In this document: positions 41,478-48,144 of the stretch, piece after piece | Numbering within the stretch: the stretch's first letter is position 1 | Layout of the letters: the number at the start of each line of letters is the position of its first letter | Assembly (NCBI RefSeq): GCF_014836905.1 | Contig: NZ_JACSPZ010000001.1 | Span: 558,001 to 622,000 of the forward strand | Direction of reading: 5' to 3' | DNA: 64,000 nucleotides | From: Solibacillus faecavium | GTDB lineage: Bacteria > Bacillota > Bacilli > Bacillales_A > Planococcaceae | Made by a program: the position numbers and the translations under genes | The notes under the pieces: model-generated | The model's input: only the letters and a program-made list of their open reading frames with translations | Told to the model about the DNA's origin: nothing | Database searches by the model: none

Positions 41478-41583
41478 GTTGATTTCCGTTGCGGGCGAAT
41501 GCTTTCCGCGGGCACGGCTCGAGCCTGTAGTCTCGAGCGTCGTGCTGTTCCCGCAGGAGTCCTCGCCCTCCACTTCAATCAAC
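41478..41583. repeat. Dispersed structured element, copy B
   Basis: Same orientation and about 80% like copy A at 32246-32349. The ends are GTTGATT / AATCAAC; the inner stems are GCGGGCACG with CGTGC..CCCGC and GCTCGAG / CTCGAGC around the same CCTGTAGT loop. It lies between secA and prfB. The paired changes relative to copy A preserve base pairing. Confidence 0.87.
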
Positions 41584-41649
41584 TTGCTTAACACTAAGTA
41601 CAAATATTTACTTACAACATAATTTTGTAAACAAACTTTATCAAAAAAC

Positions 41650-41688
41650 AAACCGGGTCATTGAGCATAGTTTCAATGACCTCGGTTT
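41650..41688 (-). terminator. Intrinsic terminator of secA
   Basis: AAACCG-GGTCATTGA pairs with TCAATGACC-CGGTTT (one bulge), followed on the minus strand by TGTTTTTT. It begins about 11 bases past the secA stop. Confidence 0.88.
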
Positions 41689-41698
41689 TATTGCTTTG

Positions 41699-44209
41699 TT
41701 ATTGTCCTACGCCGTGGCAGGATTTGTATTTTTTGCCGCTTCCGCATGGGCATGGGTCGTTGCGTCCGATATTTTCGGCTTTACGTGCTGGCATTTTTTT
41801 CGGTTTGGCAGCACCCTCTTCTTTCGGGTTTACTGCTTGGCCTTTTGCTACTTCTTCACGTTGCAGGTTGCTGCGGATTTCTGCTTTTAATGCATACTTC
41901 GCTACATCTTCACGTACCGCTGCGACCATGTCCTCGAACATTGCGAAACCTTCTTGCTGGTATTCACGTAATGGATCGTTTTGTCCGTATGCACGTAGGT
42001 GAATACCTTGACGTAATTGGTCCATCGCATCAATATGGTCGATCCATTTCGTATCGATTGAACGGAGTAAGATTACTTTTTCGAATTCGCGCATACGCTC
42101 TGGCGTCATCGCTTCTTCTTTTTCGTTATAGCGTTCCGTCACTTTTTCAGAGATGAATGCAATCATTTCCTCAGGAGTTTTGCTTTCAAGCTGCTCTTTC
42201 GTAATATCGCCCTCATCTAGAAGATTTGCAGCGATATAGTCTACTAACGCATCCAATGTCCAAGCATCTTCCTCACCTTGTGTATGAAGGGCTACAGCAT
42301 TTTCAATCGCCTGCGAAATCATTGATTCCACTAAAGCACGCATATTTTCCGAATCAAGTACTTCTTCACGTTCTTTGTAAATTACTTCACGTTGCTGACG
42401 TAGTACATCATCATATTGCAATAGACGTTTACGCGCATCGAAGTTATTTCCTTCAACGCGTTTTTGTGCTGACTCAACTGCTTTTGAAACCATTCCCGAT
42501 TGAATCGGCTGTGTATCGTCCATACCTAGTCTTGTCATCATCGATTTCATCTTATCAGAACCGAAGCGACGCATTAACTCATCTTCCAAAGAAAGATAGA
42601 ATTGCGTTACCCCTGGATTCCCTTGACGACCAGAACGACCACGAAGCTGATTATCAATACGGCGTGATTCATGACGCTCTGTACCAATTACAGCCAAACC
42701 GCCTACTTCCAATACACCTTCACCCGGTTTAATGTCCGTACCACGACCAGCCATGTTCGTAGCAATCGTTACAGCACCTTTTTGACCGGCATTTAAAATG
42801 ATTTCCGCTTCACGCTCATGGTTTTTCGCGTTTAATACATTATGCGGTATTTTAAATTTCGTTAAATATTTTGAAATGATTTCTGATGTTTCAATGGCTA
42901 CTGTACCGACTAATACCGGCTGGCCTGCACGATGACGCTCTGCAATATCTTCCGCAACCGCTCTAAACTTACCTTCCATCGTTGCAAAAATCAGGTCAGG
43001 ACGGTCATCACGGGCAATTGGTTTATTCGTTGGAATAGCCACAACATTCATATTATAAATATTACGGAATTCCTCTTCCTCTGTTTTCGCTGTACCTGTC
43101 ATACCCGACAGTTTCTCGTACATACGGAAATAGTTTTGGAACGTAACTGTTGCCATTGTCATTGATTCATTTTGAATATCCAAGCCTTCTTTAGCTTCAA
43201 TCGCCTGGTGAAGACCATCTGAATAGCGACGACCTTTCATTAAACGACCTGTAAAGCCATCAACGATTACGACTTCGCCCTCTTGTACAACATAGTCGAC
43301 ATCTTTATGCATCGATGCATGTGCTTTTAAGCTTTGGTTAATCGCATGGTTTAAGCGCACATGAGCTAAATCAAATAAGTTGTCAATGCCAAATGCACGC
43401 TCAGCCTTTTCAATCCCTTGCTCTGTCAGCGTTACGCCTTTTGTCGATTCTTCATAGTTGTAATCCTCTTCTTGTTTTAGCATACGGACGAAGGCATTTG
43501 ATTGCACATAAAGCTGTGCAGATTTTCCTGCCTGACCCGAAATGATTAACGGTGTTCGAGCTTCATCGATTAAAATCGAGTCAACCTCATCGATTACCGC
43601 ATAATAGAGTGGTCGCTGTACACGATCTTCTTTATAAAGGACCATATTGTCGCGCAAATAGTCAAAGCCGAGCTCATTGTTCGTCGAATATGTAATATCG
43701 GCTGCATAAGCTTCACGCTTTTGTTCTTTTGATAGGCTGTTCAAGTTCAAACCTACTGTTAAGCCTAACCAGTTATACAGCTCGCCCATTTCCGTCGCGT
43801 CACGGCTTGCTAAATATTCATTGACTGTAACAACATGTACTCCTTTACCAGTAAGTGCATTTAAATAAACGGACATTGTCGAAGTTAACGTTTTACCTTC
43901 ACCCGTTTTCATCTCGGCAATATTTCCTTCATTTAATGCAGCCGCCCCCATAATTTGCACACGGAACGGGTACATGCCCAGCACACGACGAGATGCTTCA
44001 CGAATTGTCGCAAATGCCTCTGGTAATAAATTTTCTACTGTCTCGCCATTTTGGTAACGATTTTTGAACTCTTCAGTCTTCGCTTTTAATGCATCATCAG
44101 AAAGGCTTTCAAACTGCCCTGCTAATGCTTCTACTTTATCTGCAGTCTTTTCTAAACGCTTTACTTCTTTTTTATTGAAATCAAATAATTTATTTAATAT
44201 GTTTGCCAT
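41699..44209 (-). CDS. secA: Protein translocase ATPase SecA
   Basis: SecA drives preprotein export through SecYEG. The 836-residue protein begins [21 protein letters not shown]. It contains the DEAD motor ([28 protein letters not shown]), the preprotein cross-linking domain, the second motor ([25 protein letters not shown]) and a C-terminal zinc-binding tail [18 protein letters not shown]. This is the housekeeping SecA; no SecA2 is in the window. I use the ATG at 44209; an in-frame GTG lies four codons upstream. It sits between hpf and prfB as in Bacillus. Confidence 0.97.
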   Translation of the reverse strand: MANILNKLFDFNKKEVKRLEKTADKVEALAGQFESLSDDALKAKTEEFKNRYQNGETVENLLPEAFATIREASRRVLGMYPFRVQIMGAAALNEGNIAEMKTGEGKTLTSTMSVYLNALTGKGVHVVTVNEYLASRDATEMGELYNWLGLTVGLNLNSLSKEQKREAYAADITYSTNNELGFDYLRDNMVLYKEDRVQRPLYYAVIDEVDSILIDEARTPLIISGQAGKSAQLYVQSNAFVRMLKQEEDYNYEESTKGVTLTEQGIEKAERAFGIDNLFDLAHVRLNHAINQSLKAHASMHKDVDYVVQEGEVVIVDGFTGRLMKGRRYSDGLHQAIEAKEGLDIQNESMTMATVTFQNYFRMYEKLSGMTGTAKTEEEEFRNIYNMNVVAIPTNKPIARDDRPDLIFATMEGKFRAVAEDIAERHRAGQPVLVGTVAIETSEIISKYLTKFKIPHNVLNAKNHEREAEIILNAGQKGAVTIATNMAGRGTDIKPGEGVLEVGGLAVIGTERHESRRIDNQLRGRSGRQGNPGVTQFYLSLEDELMRRFGSDKMKSMMTRLGMDDTQPIQSGMVSKAVESAQKRVEGNNFDARKRLLQYDDVLRQQREVIYKEREEVLDSENMRALVESMISQAIENAVALHTQGEEDAWTLDALVDYIAANLLDEGDITKEQLESKTPEEMIAFISEKVTERYNEKEEAMTPERMREFEKVILLRSIDTKWIDHIDAMDQLRQGIHLRAYGQNDPLREYQQEGFAMFEDMVAAVREDVAKYALKAEIRSNLQREEVAKGQAVNPKEEGAAKPKKMPARKAENIGRNDPCPCGSGKKYKSCHGVGQ

Positions 44210-44379
44210 CGAATTGGTCACTTCCCAATAATAGTCTCAAATTATATTTTAGCATTATATATAGGGGTGGTGCAAATAGACTGTTGGAAATATGAGTATA
44301 GAATAGATCATTTAGGAAGTTCTTAAAACATAGTGTCGCTTAATAACCGTTCATATTAAACATTCACGGCCCTATATAA

Positions 44380-44410
44380 AAACGGACTACCCATTACAGG
44401 CAATCCGTTT
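44380..44410 (-). terminator. Intrinsic terminator of hpf
   Basis: AAACGGATTGCC and GG..AGTCCGTTT pair on the minus strand with minor mismatches, followed by TTAT. It lies 12 bases past the hpf stop. Confidence 0.82.
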
Positions 44411-44422
44411 GTGCTAGTTCAT

Positions 44423-44980
44423 TTAGTTCGTTTCGATTAAGCCGTACTTTCCGTCATTACGCTTATAGACGATATTTTTACTGTCTGTTTCAGCATCTGT
44501 GAAAATAAAGAAATCATGGCCAAGCATGTTCATCTGCAAAATTGCTTCTTCTTGATCCATCGGTTTCAGGTCAAATTGTTTTGTACGAACAATTGTATAT
44601 TCTTCATCGGATGACTCCGAGTTCGCTTCCAATTGCGATGTCACATTTGCGAAGTATAGTCCTGTACCTTCGCGATCGCGGAATTTACGATTTACTTTCG
44701 TTTTATGTTTACGGATTTGACGCTCAAGCTTGTCGACGATTAAATCAACAGCAGCATACATATCATTATGGCGCTCTTCTGCTCGAAGCGTTAAATTCTT
44801 CATTGGAATAGTTACTTCTACTTTTGTTTGTTTATCATTATAAACTTTTAGATTGACGTTAGCATTTGCATTTAAATCTTCATTAAAATAACGTTCTACC
44901 TTTTCAATTTTTGTCTCCACATAATCTCGAATCGCTGGAGTTACCTCGATATTTTCACCACGAATGTTAAAGTTTAGCAT
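44423..44980 (-). CDS. hpf: Ribosome hibernation promoting factor, long form
   Basis: Long HPF dimerises 70S ribosomes into inactive 100S particles in stationary phase. The 185-residue protein begins MLNFNIRGENIEVTPAIRDYVETKI (the S30AE domain, about 1-100) and ends with the dimerisation domain (about 125-185, VRTKQFDLKPMDQEEAILQMNMLGHDFF). The ATG at 44980 has AAGGAGGAG upstream; the frame stays open 31 codons further but without support. A sigma-H-like promoter is visible at 45013-45041. Confidence 0.95.
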   Translation of the reverse strand: MLNFNIRGENIEVTPAIRDYVETKIEKVERYFNEDLNANANVNLKVYNDKQTKVEVTIPMKNLTLRAEERHNDMYAAVDLIVDKLERQIRKHKTKVNRKFRDREGTGLYFANVTSQLEANSESSDEEYTIVRTKQFDLKPMDQEEAILQMNMLGHDFFIFTDAETDSKNIVYKRNDGKYGLIETN

Positions 44981-45012
44981 GTGAACTCCTCCTTCATTAC
45001 GGCTATACTTAC

Positions 45013-45041
45013 TAATTCTACATACTTTAAAAAACTCCTGT
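45013..45041 (-). promoter_or_regulatory. Sigma-H-like promoter of hpf
   Basis: On the minus strand ACAGGAGTT (45041-45033), an 11-base spacer, then GTAGAATTA (45021-45013). The consensus is RNAGGAWWW-N11/12-RNNGAATWW, so one position deviates. B. subtilis hpf is also driven by sigma-H (and sigma-B); I found no clear sigma-B site. Confidence 0.7.
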
Positions 45042-45139
45042 TGCTTCTGAAAACTTTTTTCATTTTTCGACATGTAGTTTTAAATATCGATAAGAATAGA
45101 CAAGCTGTTGGGACATTTCAAACATTTGTCAAGAAATGA

Positions 45140-45505
45140 TTACTTGCGGCTAACCTCTTTTTTACGGCGAATTTTCAACTCACTGACGATCAATTTTTCA
45201 ATGCCTGGCTGGTTCTCAAAAATGAGACCATACTGATATTTTCCACCGTATTTCTTTTTCCATACAATTTCCCCAATTGCCTTTATCAATACTTCGTCTA
45301 AAATAAATTCAAGTTCCAGTTGCACCAGATAATTAGTATTTTCACCAATTTCATGAGAAGAAAACATTTTCATGCCATGCGGACTCACATCTATAATTTC
45401 ACATGCGTGCTTCGTTTGTTGTTTGCCATCGATTAATACAGTATATTTCGCTGCAATCGGCGTACCAAAAGTAAAGCGAAAACCTTCAGTTCTTTTAAAT
45501 CCCAT
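45140..45505 (-). CDS. PilZ-domain protein
   Basis: A 121-residue single-domain PilZ-like protein. The c-di-GMP motif DxSxxG is present in CEIIDVSPHGMKMFS, and the family's later GxxF-like stretch is YQYGLIFEN. The N-terminal arginine motif is less clear (KRTEGFRFTFG). It may bind c-di-GMP and influence motility or surface polymers; the flagellar cap operon lies 2 kb upstream on the same strand. AAGGAGG precedes the ATG. A sigma-A promoter, TAGACA-18-GATAAT, is visible about 40-75 bases upstream. Confidence 0.78.
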   Translation of the reverse strand: MGFKRTEGFRFTFGTPIAAKYTVLIDGKQQTKHACEIIDVSPHGMKMFSSHEIGENTNYLVQLELEFILDEVLIKAIGEIVWKKKYGGKYQYGLIFENQPGIEKLIVSELKIRRKKEVSRK

Positions 45506-45670
45506 TTTCCTTCCTCCTTGCCTTCGTTCCTACATCTTCCATACCCACATTATCATGCAGAATACCAGGAATTGTCTATGTGCTTAATTGCTATTTTATA
45601 AAAAAGTTTTTACTTTAAAATCATTACGAAATAACTATAAAACTAAAATAAATTATAATTTTCTCTCCAC

Positions 45671-45697
45671 AAAAAAACACTCACCAAATGATGAGTG
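45671..45697 (-). terminator. Intrinsic terminator of the ComK-like pair
   Basis: CACTCA / TGAGTG with an 8-base loop and seven T on the minus strand, just past the 45712 stop. Confidence 0.85.
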
Positions 45698-45711
45698 AAA
45701 AGGGCGGATAA

Positions 45712-45981
45712 TTATAAATATTTTTTCGTGAATTGAAAATTTGCCTGTACTTGCTTATCATTTACGTTACCAATGCTCCCCCATTTACGTGTCAGCAAAT
45801 GCCCGGTTGGCGGCTTCCGATAAAATTGCTTACTTTCCTGTATTAACATAGATGGAGATTTCCCCACGACTGCCATATGCTCCCGCTCAAAAACAACTGT
45901 ATATAACCTCCCGTTTTCTGCAACGATCGGCACCATGCTCACTGTATTATGATTCACTAAATAAAAATTCAAAATCCGCAT
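45712..45981 (-). CDS. Half-length ComK-like protein (N-terminal domain only)
   Basis: An 89-residue protein that aligns by eye with the N-terminal half of the two ComK-family proteins in this window. The shared pattern is Y-L-V-N...VP...YTVVF......P-x-x-LI-x-E. Compare FYLVNHNTVSMVPIVAENG with NYLLNACALVPKFDHFNN, and KSPSMLIQESK with LTPRQLIDTEL. The central Cys/Gly-Ser-Ser motif and the whole C-terminal half are missing; instead it ends GHLLTRKWGSIGNVNDKQVQ. The ATG at 45981 has AAAGGAGG five bases upstream. It follows the comK-like gene at 46021 by 39 bases and shares its terminator. It could be a decayed copy or a short partner of ComK. Confidence 0.62.
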   Translation of the reverse strand: MRILNFYLVNHNTVSMVPIVAENGRLYTVVFEREHMAVVGKSPSMLIQESKQFYRKPPTGHLLTRKWGSIGNVNDKQVQANFQFTKKYL

Positions 45982-46020
45982 ATAGTCCTCCTTTACATAC
46001 AAACTCTACATTAATATGAT

Positions 46021-46566
46021 TTAGTCGACTAAGTAGCTTTCACTTACTTCTGCACATTTCAACACTAGTTTCTCTTCCGGTTTCAAGTAACGAGGCTGAA
46101 TAATAAACTGGTTAAAAAAAGTCTGAGCAAAATAGCTGCTTGCTTTGTTCCATCGTTGAATAAATCTACTTCGTGATACTTTAACTTCGAATTCACGCCC
46201 ATCACGAAGTATTACTCTAGTTGTCTCAGACGAAGAGGGCACTTTCTCTGCATTTTGAACATGATGTAAAGCGAAATAGTAACACGATTCATTGCGAGTG
46301 GATTCGGTTGAAAACCATACATGAGGAAAGAGCGATCTCGGTATAAAAATAGGAGGTACAGAGGTCTTTCCAAGAATTGCTTTTGCTGCTTCCTTTGCTC
46401 CTTTTAAACTTGTACCATTTTCTTTCAGTTCTGTATCAATTAATTGCCTAGGTGTTAAATCAACTCGTTCATATCCATTTGAAGTAACAATAATAGTATA
46501 AGGGTTGTTAAAATGATCAAATTTAGGTACTAAAGCACATGCATTTAATAGATAATTTTTATACAT
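46021..46566 (-). CDS. Second ComK-family competence regulator
   Basis: A 181-residue ComK-family protein. It shows the family landmarks NGTSLKGAKEAAKAIL (matching the GSSYAGRK region), VPPIFIPRSLFPHVWFST, a strand SCYYFALHHVQ matching CGWISHVHV, and ILRDGREFEVKVSRSRFIQRWNKAS. It differs strongly from the ComK at 39279, so the two are old paralogues, as with comK1/comK2 in staphylococci. No FMLYPK-like MecA tail is present; it ends PEEKLVLKCAEVSESYLVD. AAAAGGAG lies before the ATG. Its upstream region carries a terminator and a toxin-antitoxin-like remnant, so its promoter is unclear. Confidence 0.78.
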   Translation of the reverse strand: MYKNYLLNACALVPKFDHFNNPYTIIVTSNGYERVDLTPRQLIDTELKENGTSLKGAKEAAKAILGKTSVPPIFIPRSLFPHVWFSTESTRNESCYYFALHHVQNAEKVPSSSETTRVILRDGREFEVKVSRSRFIQRWNKASSYFAQTFFNQFIIQPRYLKPEEKLVLKCAEVSESYLVD

Positions 46567-46613
46567 TTTTTCATACTCCTTTTAAAAATTATAGTTATCA
46601 ATTGAAAAGAAAA

Positions 46614-46731
46614 GGAGTATACTAACATTAAGCTGGTATACTCCAGCACGACCGACCTCAAGTGTTTTCTTATCAGGATGAGCACTTGGGGTTTTTAACT
46701 TCCTCTTTTCACATGAATCACCACCTCCTTT
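46614..46731 (-). pseudogene. Decayed type I toxin-antitoxin-like locus (holin-like toxin type)
   Basis: On the minus strand a perfect ribosome site AAAGGAGGTGG (46731-46721) is followed by ATG at once hitting TGA, or by GTG giving only eight codons (MIHVKRGS). Then come CCCCAAGTG / CACTTGAGG, the stretch GGTCGGTCGTGCT, and a terminator hairpin GGAGTATAC / GTATACTCC with TTTTCTTTT. The plus strand has its own terminator (46656-46696) and an extended -10 (TGGTATACT, 46634-46642), as expected for an antisense antitoxin RNA. This order matches BsrG/TxpA-type loci, but the hydrophobic toxin frame is absent. The classification is inference. Confidence 0.5.
46656..46696 (+). terminator. Plus-strand terminator of the putative antisense RNA
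   Basis: CCTCAAGTG (46656-46664) pairs with CACTTGGGG (46683-46691, one G-U), followed by five T. No plus-strand protein gene lies upstream, which supports a small antisense RNA. Confidence 0.7.
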
Positions 46732-47057
46732 ACCGTAAAGTAAAAAGCCACTCTATTATGTAATTCCAGTAATATAAAAAAATTAAAAGCAGTAATTTTA
46801 AAGTATTTTAAATTGGATTTATTTTTATTGGGGGTTCAATATTATCTTTTGAATATTCATGAACGCTAGCTTAAATATGGAAGTTTGTATTTAGAGAATA
46901 TCGTGGGGTTGCATTGAAAATGTTTTCTTAGTAAGTTAGCATCCAAATGATTATATAAATATTAACCGCCTAATTATTTACATTATAGACATAATTACCT
47001 ATAATTTTCAATATTTATTTGAATATTATGGAATTTAAAGTTTACAAAATTAACTAT
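46732..47057. other. AT-rich intergenic stretch
   Basis: Very AT-rich with no supported gene. A weak CATAAT lies near 46755-46760 on the minus strand, possibly the promoter of the toxin-like transcript. Confidence 0.5.
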
Positions 47058-47088
47058 AAAAAAGAGCGTCTCCTAGGAGTACACTCTT
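47058..47088 (-). terminator. Terminator after an orphan coding remnant
   Basis: AAGAG..ACTCC TA GGAG..CTCTT with interior mismatches, then six T on the minus strand. It overlaps the stop of the fragment at 47087-47200. Confidence 0.65.
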
Positions 47089-47200
47089 ATATTTTAGTAT
47101 CCATATGCTTGTTAATACGATTGATATCCGCACCAAGTTTACCGCGCATGCCGCCTGTGCTGAATAAAACATATCGGTGAAAGCAATCTTGAATATCAGT
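47087..47200 (-). pseudogene. Orphan C-terminal coding fragment, 37 codons
   Basis: An open stretch ending in TAA reads ...FHRYVLFSTGGMRGKLG then ADINRINKHMDTKI. It has no start or ribosome site, is closed upstream by TAA at 47203-47201, and its GC content is higher than that of the flanks. A terminator follows immediately. It looks like the 3' end of a deleted gene; I cannot name the family. Confidence 0.4.
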
Positions 47201-47274
47201 TTAATTAACAAAAATTTAATTGAATATTCAACGATACGCTACAGTCTATTAAATATCTTTATATTATATGAAAA

Positions 47275-47313
47275 AACCGCTATTAAAAGAATTTAGTCTT
47301 TTTAATAACGGTT
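47275..47313 (-). terminator. Intrinsic terminator of the flagellar cap operon
   Basis: AACCGTTATTAAAA pairs with TTTTAATAGCGGTT (one mismatch), followed on the minus strand by TTTT. It begins 18 bases past the fliS stop. Confidence 0.9.
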
Positions 47314-47330
47314 CGATTTATTTATGATAA

Positions 47331-47735
47331 TTATACTTGTCCTACAGTACCATATTGCTGTTGACGAGTAATTTTGATAACTTCTTTCCATGTGTCGCGG
47401 AATTCTGTTACTAGACCCTCTACTTCTTCGATAATTGCTGCATCATTTTGAACGTTTGCTTCCGTCAAGCGACGATTCATATATTCATAGAGTGGTAGCA
47501 TTTGTTTCGAAATTTCGATGTCCATGTTAAGTGTAGACATAAATTCCCCAATAATTGCTTGCGAACGCTGAATATTATAGTTACGCGCTTCTATATTTTT
47601 ATCAGCAATTGCCTGCTTCGCTTTATTTAAAAACTTTAAGCACCCGTTATATAACATTAATGTCAGTTCACCAGGGGAAGCAGTTGTCACACTATTTTGT
47701 TTGTATGCATTGAAAGCATTTGTTTGTGTTGTCAA
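47331..47735 (-). CDS. fliS: Flagellar export chaperone FliS
   Basis: FliS binds the flagellin C-terminus and prevents early polymerisation. The 134-residue protein shows the family core NAFNAYKQNSVTTASPGELTLMLYNGCLKFLNKA and MDIEISKQMLPLYEYMNRRL. I place the start at the TTG at 47735, with AAGGAG eight bases upstream; a GTG three codons earlier abuts that site. It is the last gene of flaG-fliD-fliT-fliS. Confidence 0.94.
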   Translation of the reverse strand: MTTQTNAFNAYKQNSVTTASPGELTLMLYNGCLKFLNKAKQAIADKNIEARNYNIQRSQAIIGEFMSTLNMDIEISKQMLPLYEYMNRRLTEANVQNDAAIIEEVEGLVTEFRDTWKEVIKITRQQQYGTVGQV

Positions 47736-47764
47736 TGTTGACACTCCTTTTACTGCTATTCGTC

Positions 47765-48124
47765 TTATTTTTTTTTATCATAATAACGACCGTCCATCAC
47801 TTGGACATTCGCATATGGATTCATATATTGTTGCTCATGCTTTTTTGCATTTTGTAAATCCTTTAAGTCCTTTTGAATTACTTTCATTACTTTGTTTAAA
47901 CGCTCGCGTATGCCTTTATCTAACTCAGCAAGCATGGCGTGCGATTTGTTATTAATATCCAGTACAAAGTGATCACGTAGCAAGTGTTCCATAATTAGAC
48001 CACGCTCATCTAATAAACTGTTAATCTTCTCAATATATTCATCTCGTTTTTCTTCTTCCGGCAAACTTGCTAAATGCTGATATAATTTTGCCGAAACTTG
48101 TAAAATCCGTTGTATATTATCCAT
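47765..48124 (-). CDS. fliT: Flagellar chaperone, FliT-like
   Basis: A 119-residue helical protein between fliD and fliS. The FliT-type motif INSLLDERGLIMEHLL and the long C-terminal helix (ERLNKVMKVIQKDLKDLQNAK) fit an export chaperone for FliD. In B. subtilis the order is fliD-fliS-fliT; here FliT precedes FliS. GGGTGGCGG lies before the ATG. Identity rests on weak family similarity plus position. Confidence 0.75.
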   Translation of the reverse strand: MDNIQRILQVSAKLYQHLASLPEEEKRDEYIEKINSLLDERGLIMEHLLRDHFVLDINNKSHAMLAELDKGIRERLNKVMKVIQKDLKDLQNAKKHEQQYMNPYANVQVMDGRYYDKKK

Positions 48125-48144
48125 TTTCCGCCACCCAAAAAATA

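Noticed and set aside
41463-41651. Minus-strand frame of 62 codons
   Set aside because: It reads through the dispersed structured element; the frame is a by-product of its GC-rich sequence.
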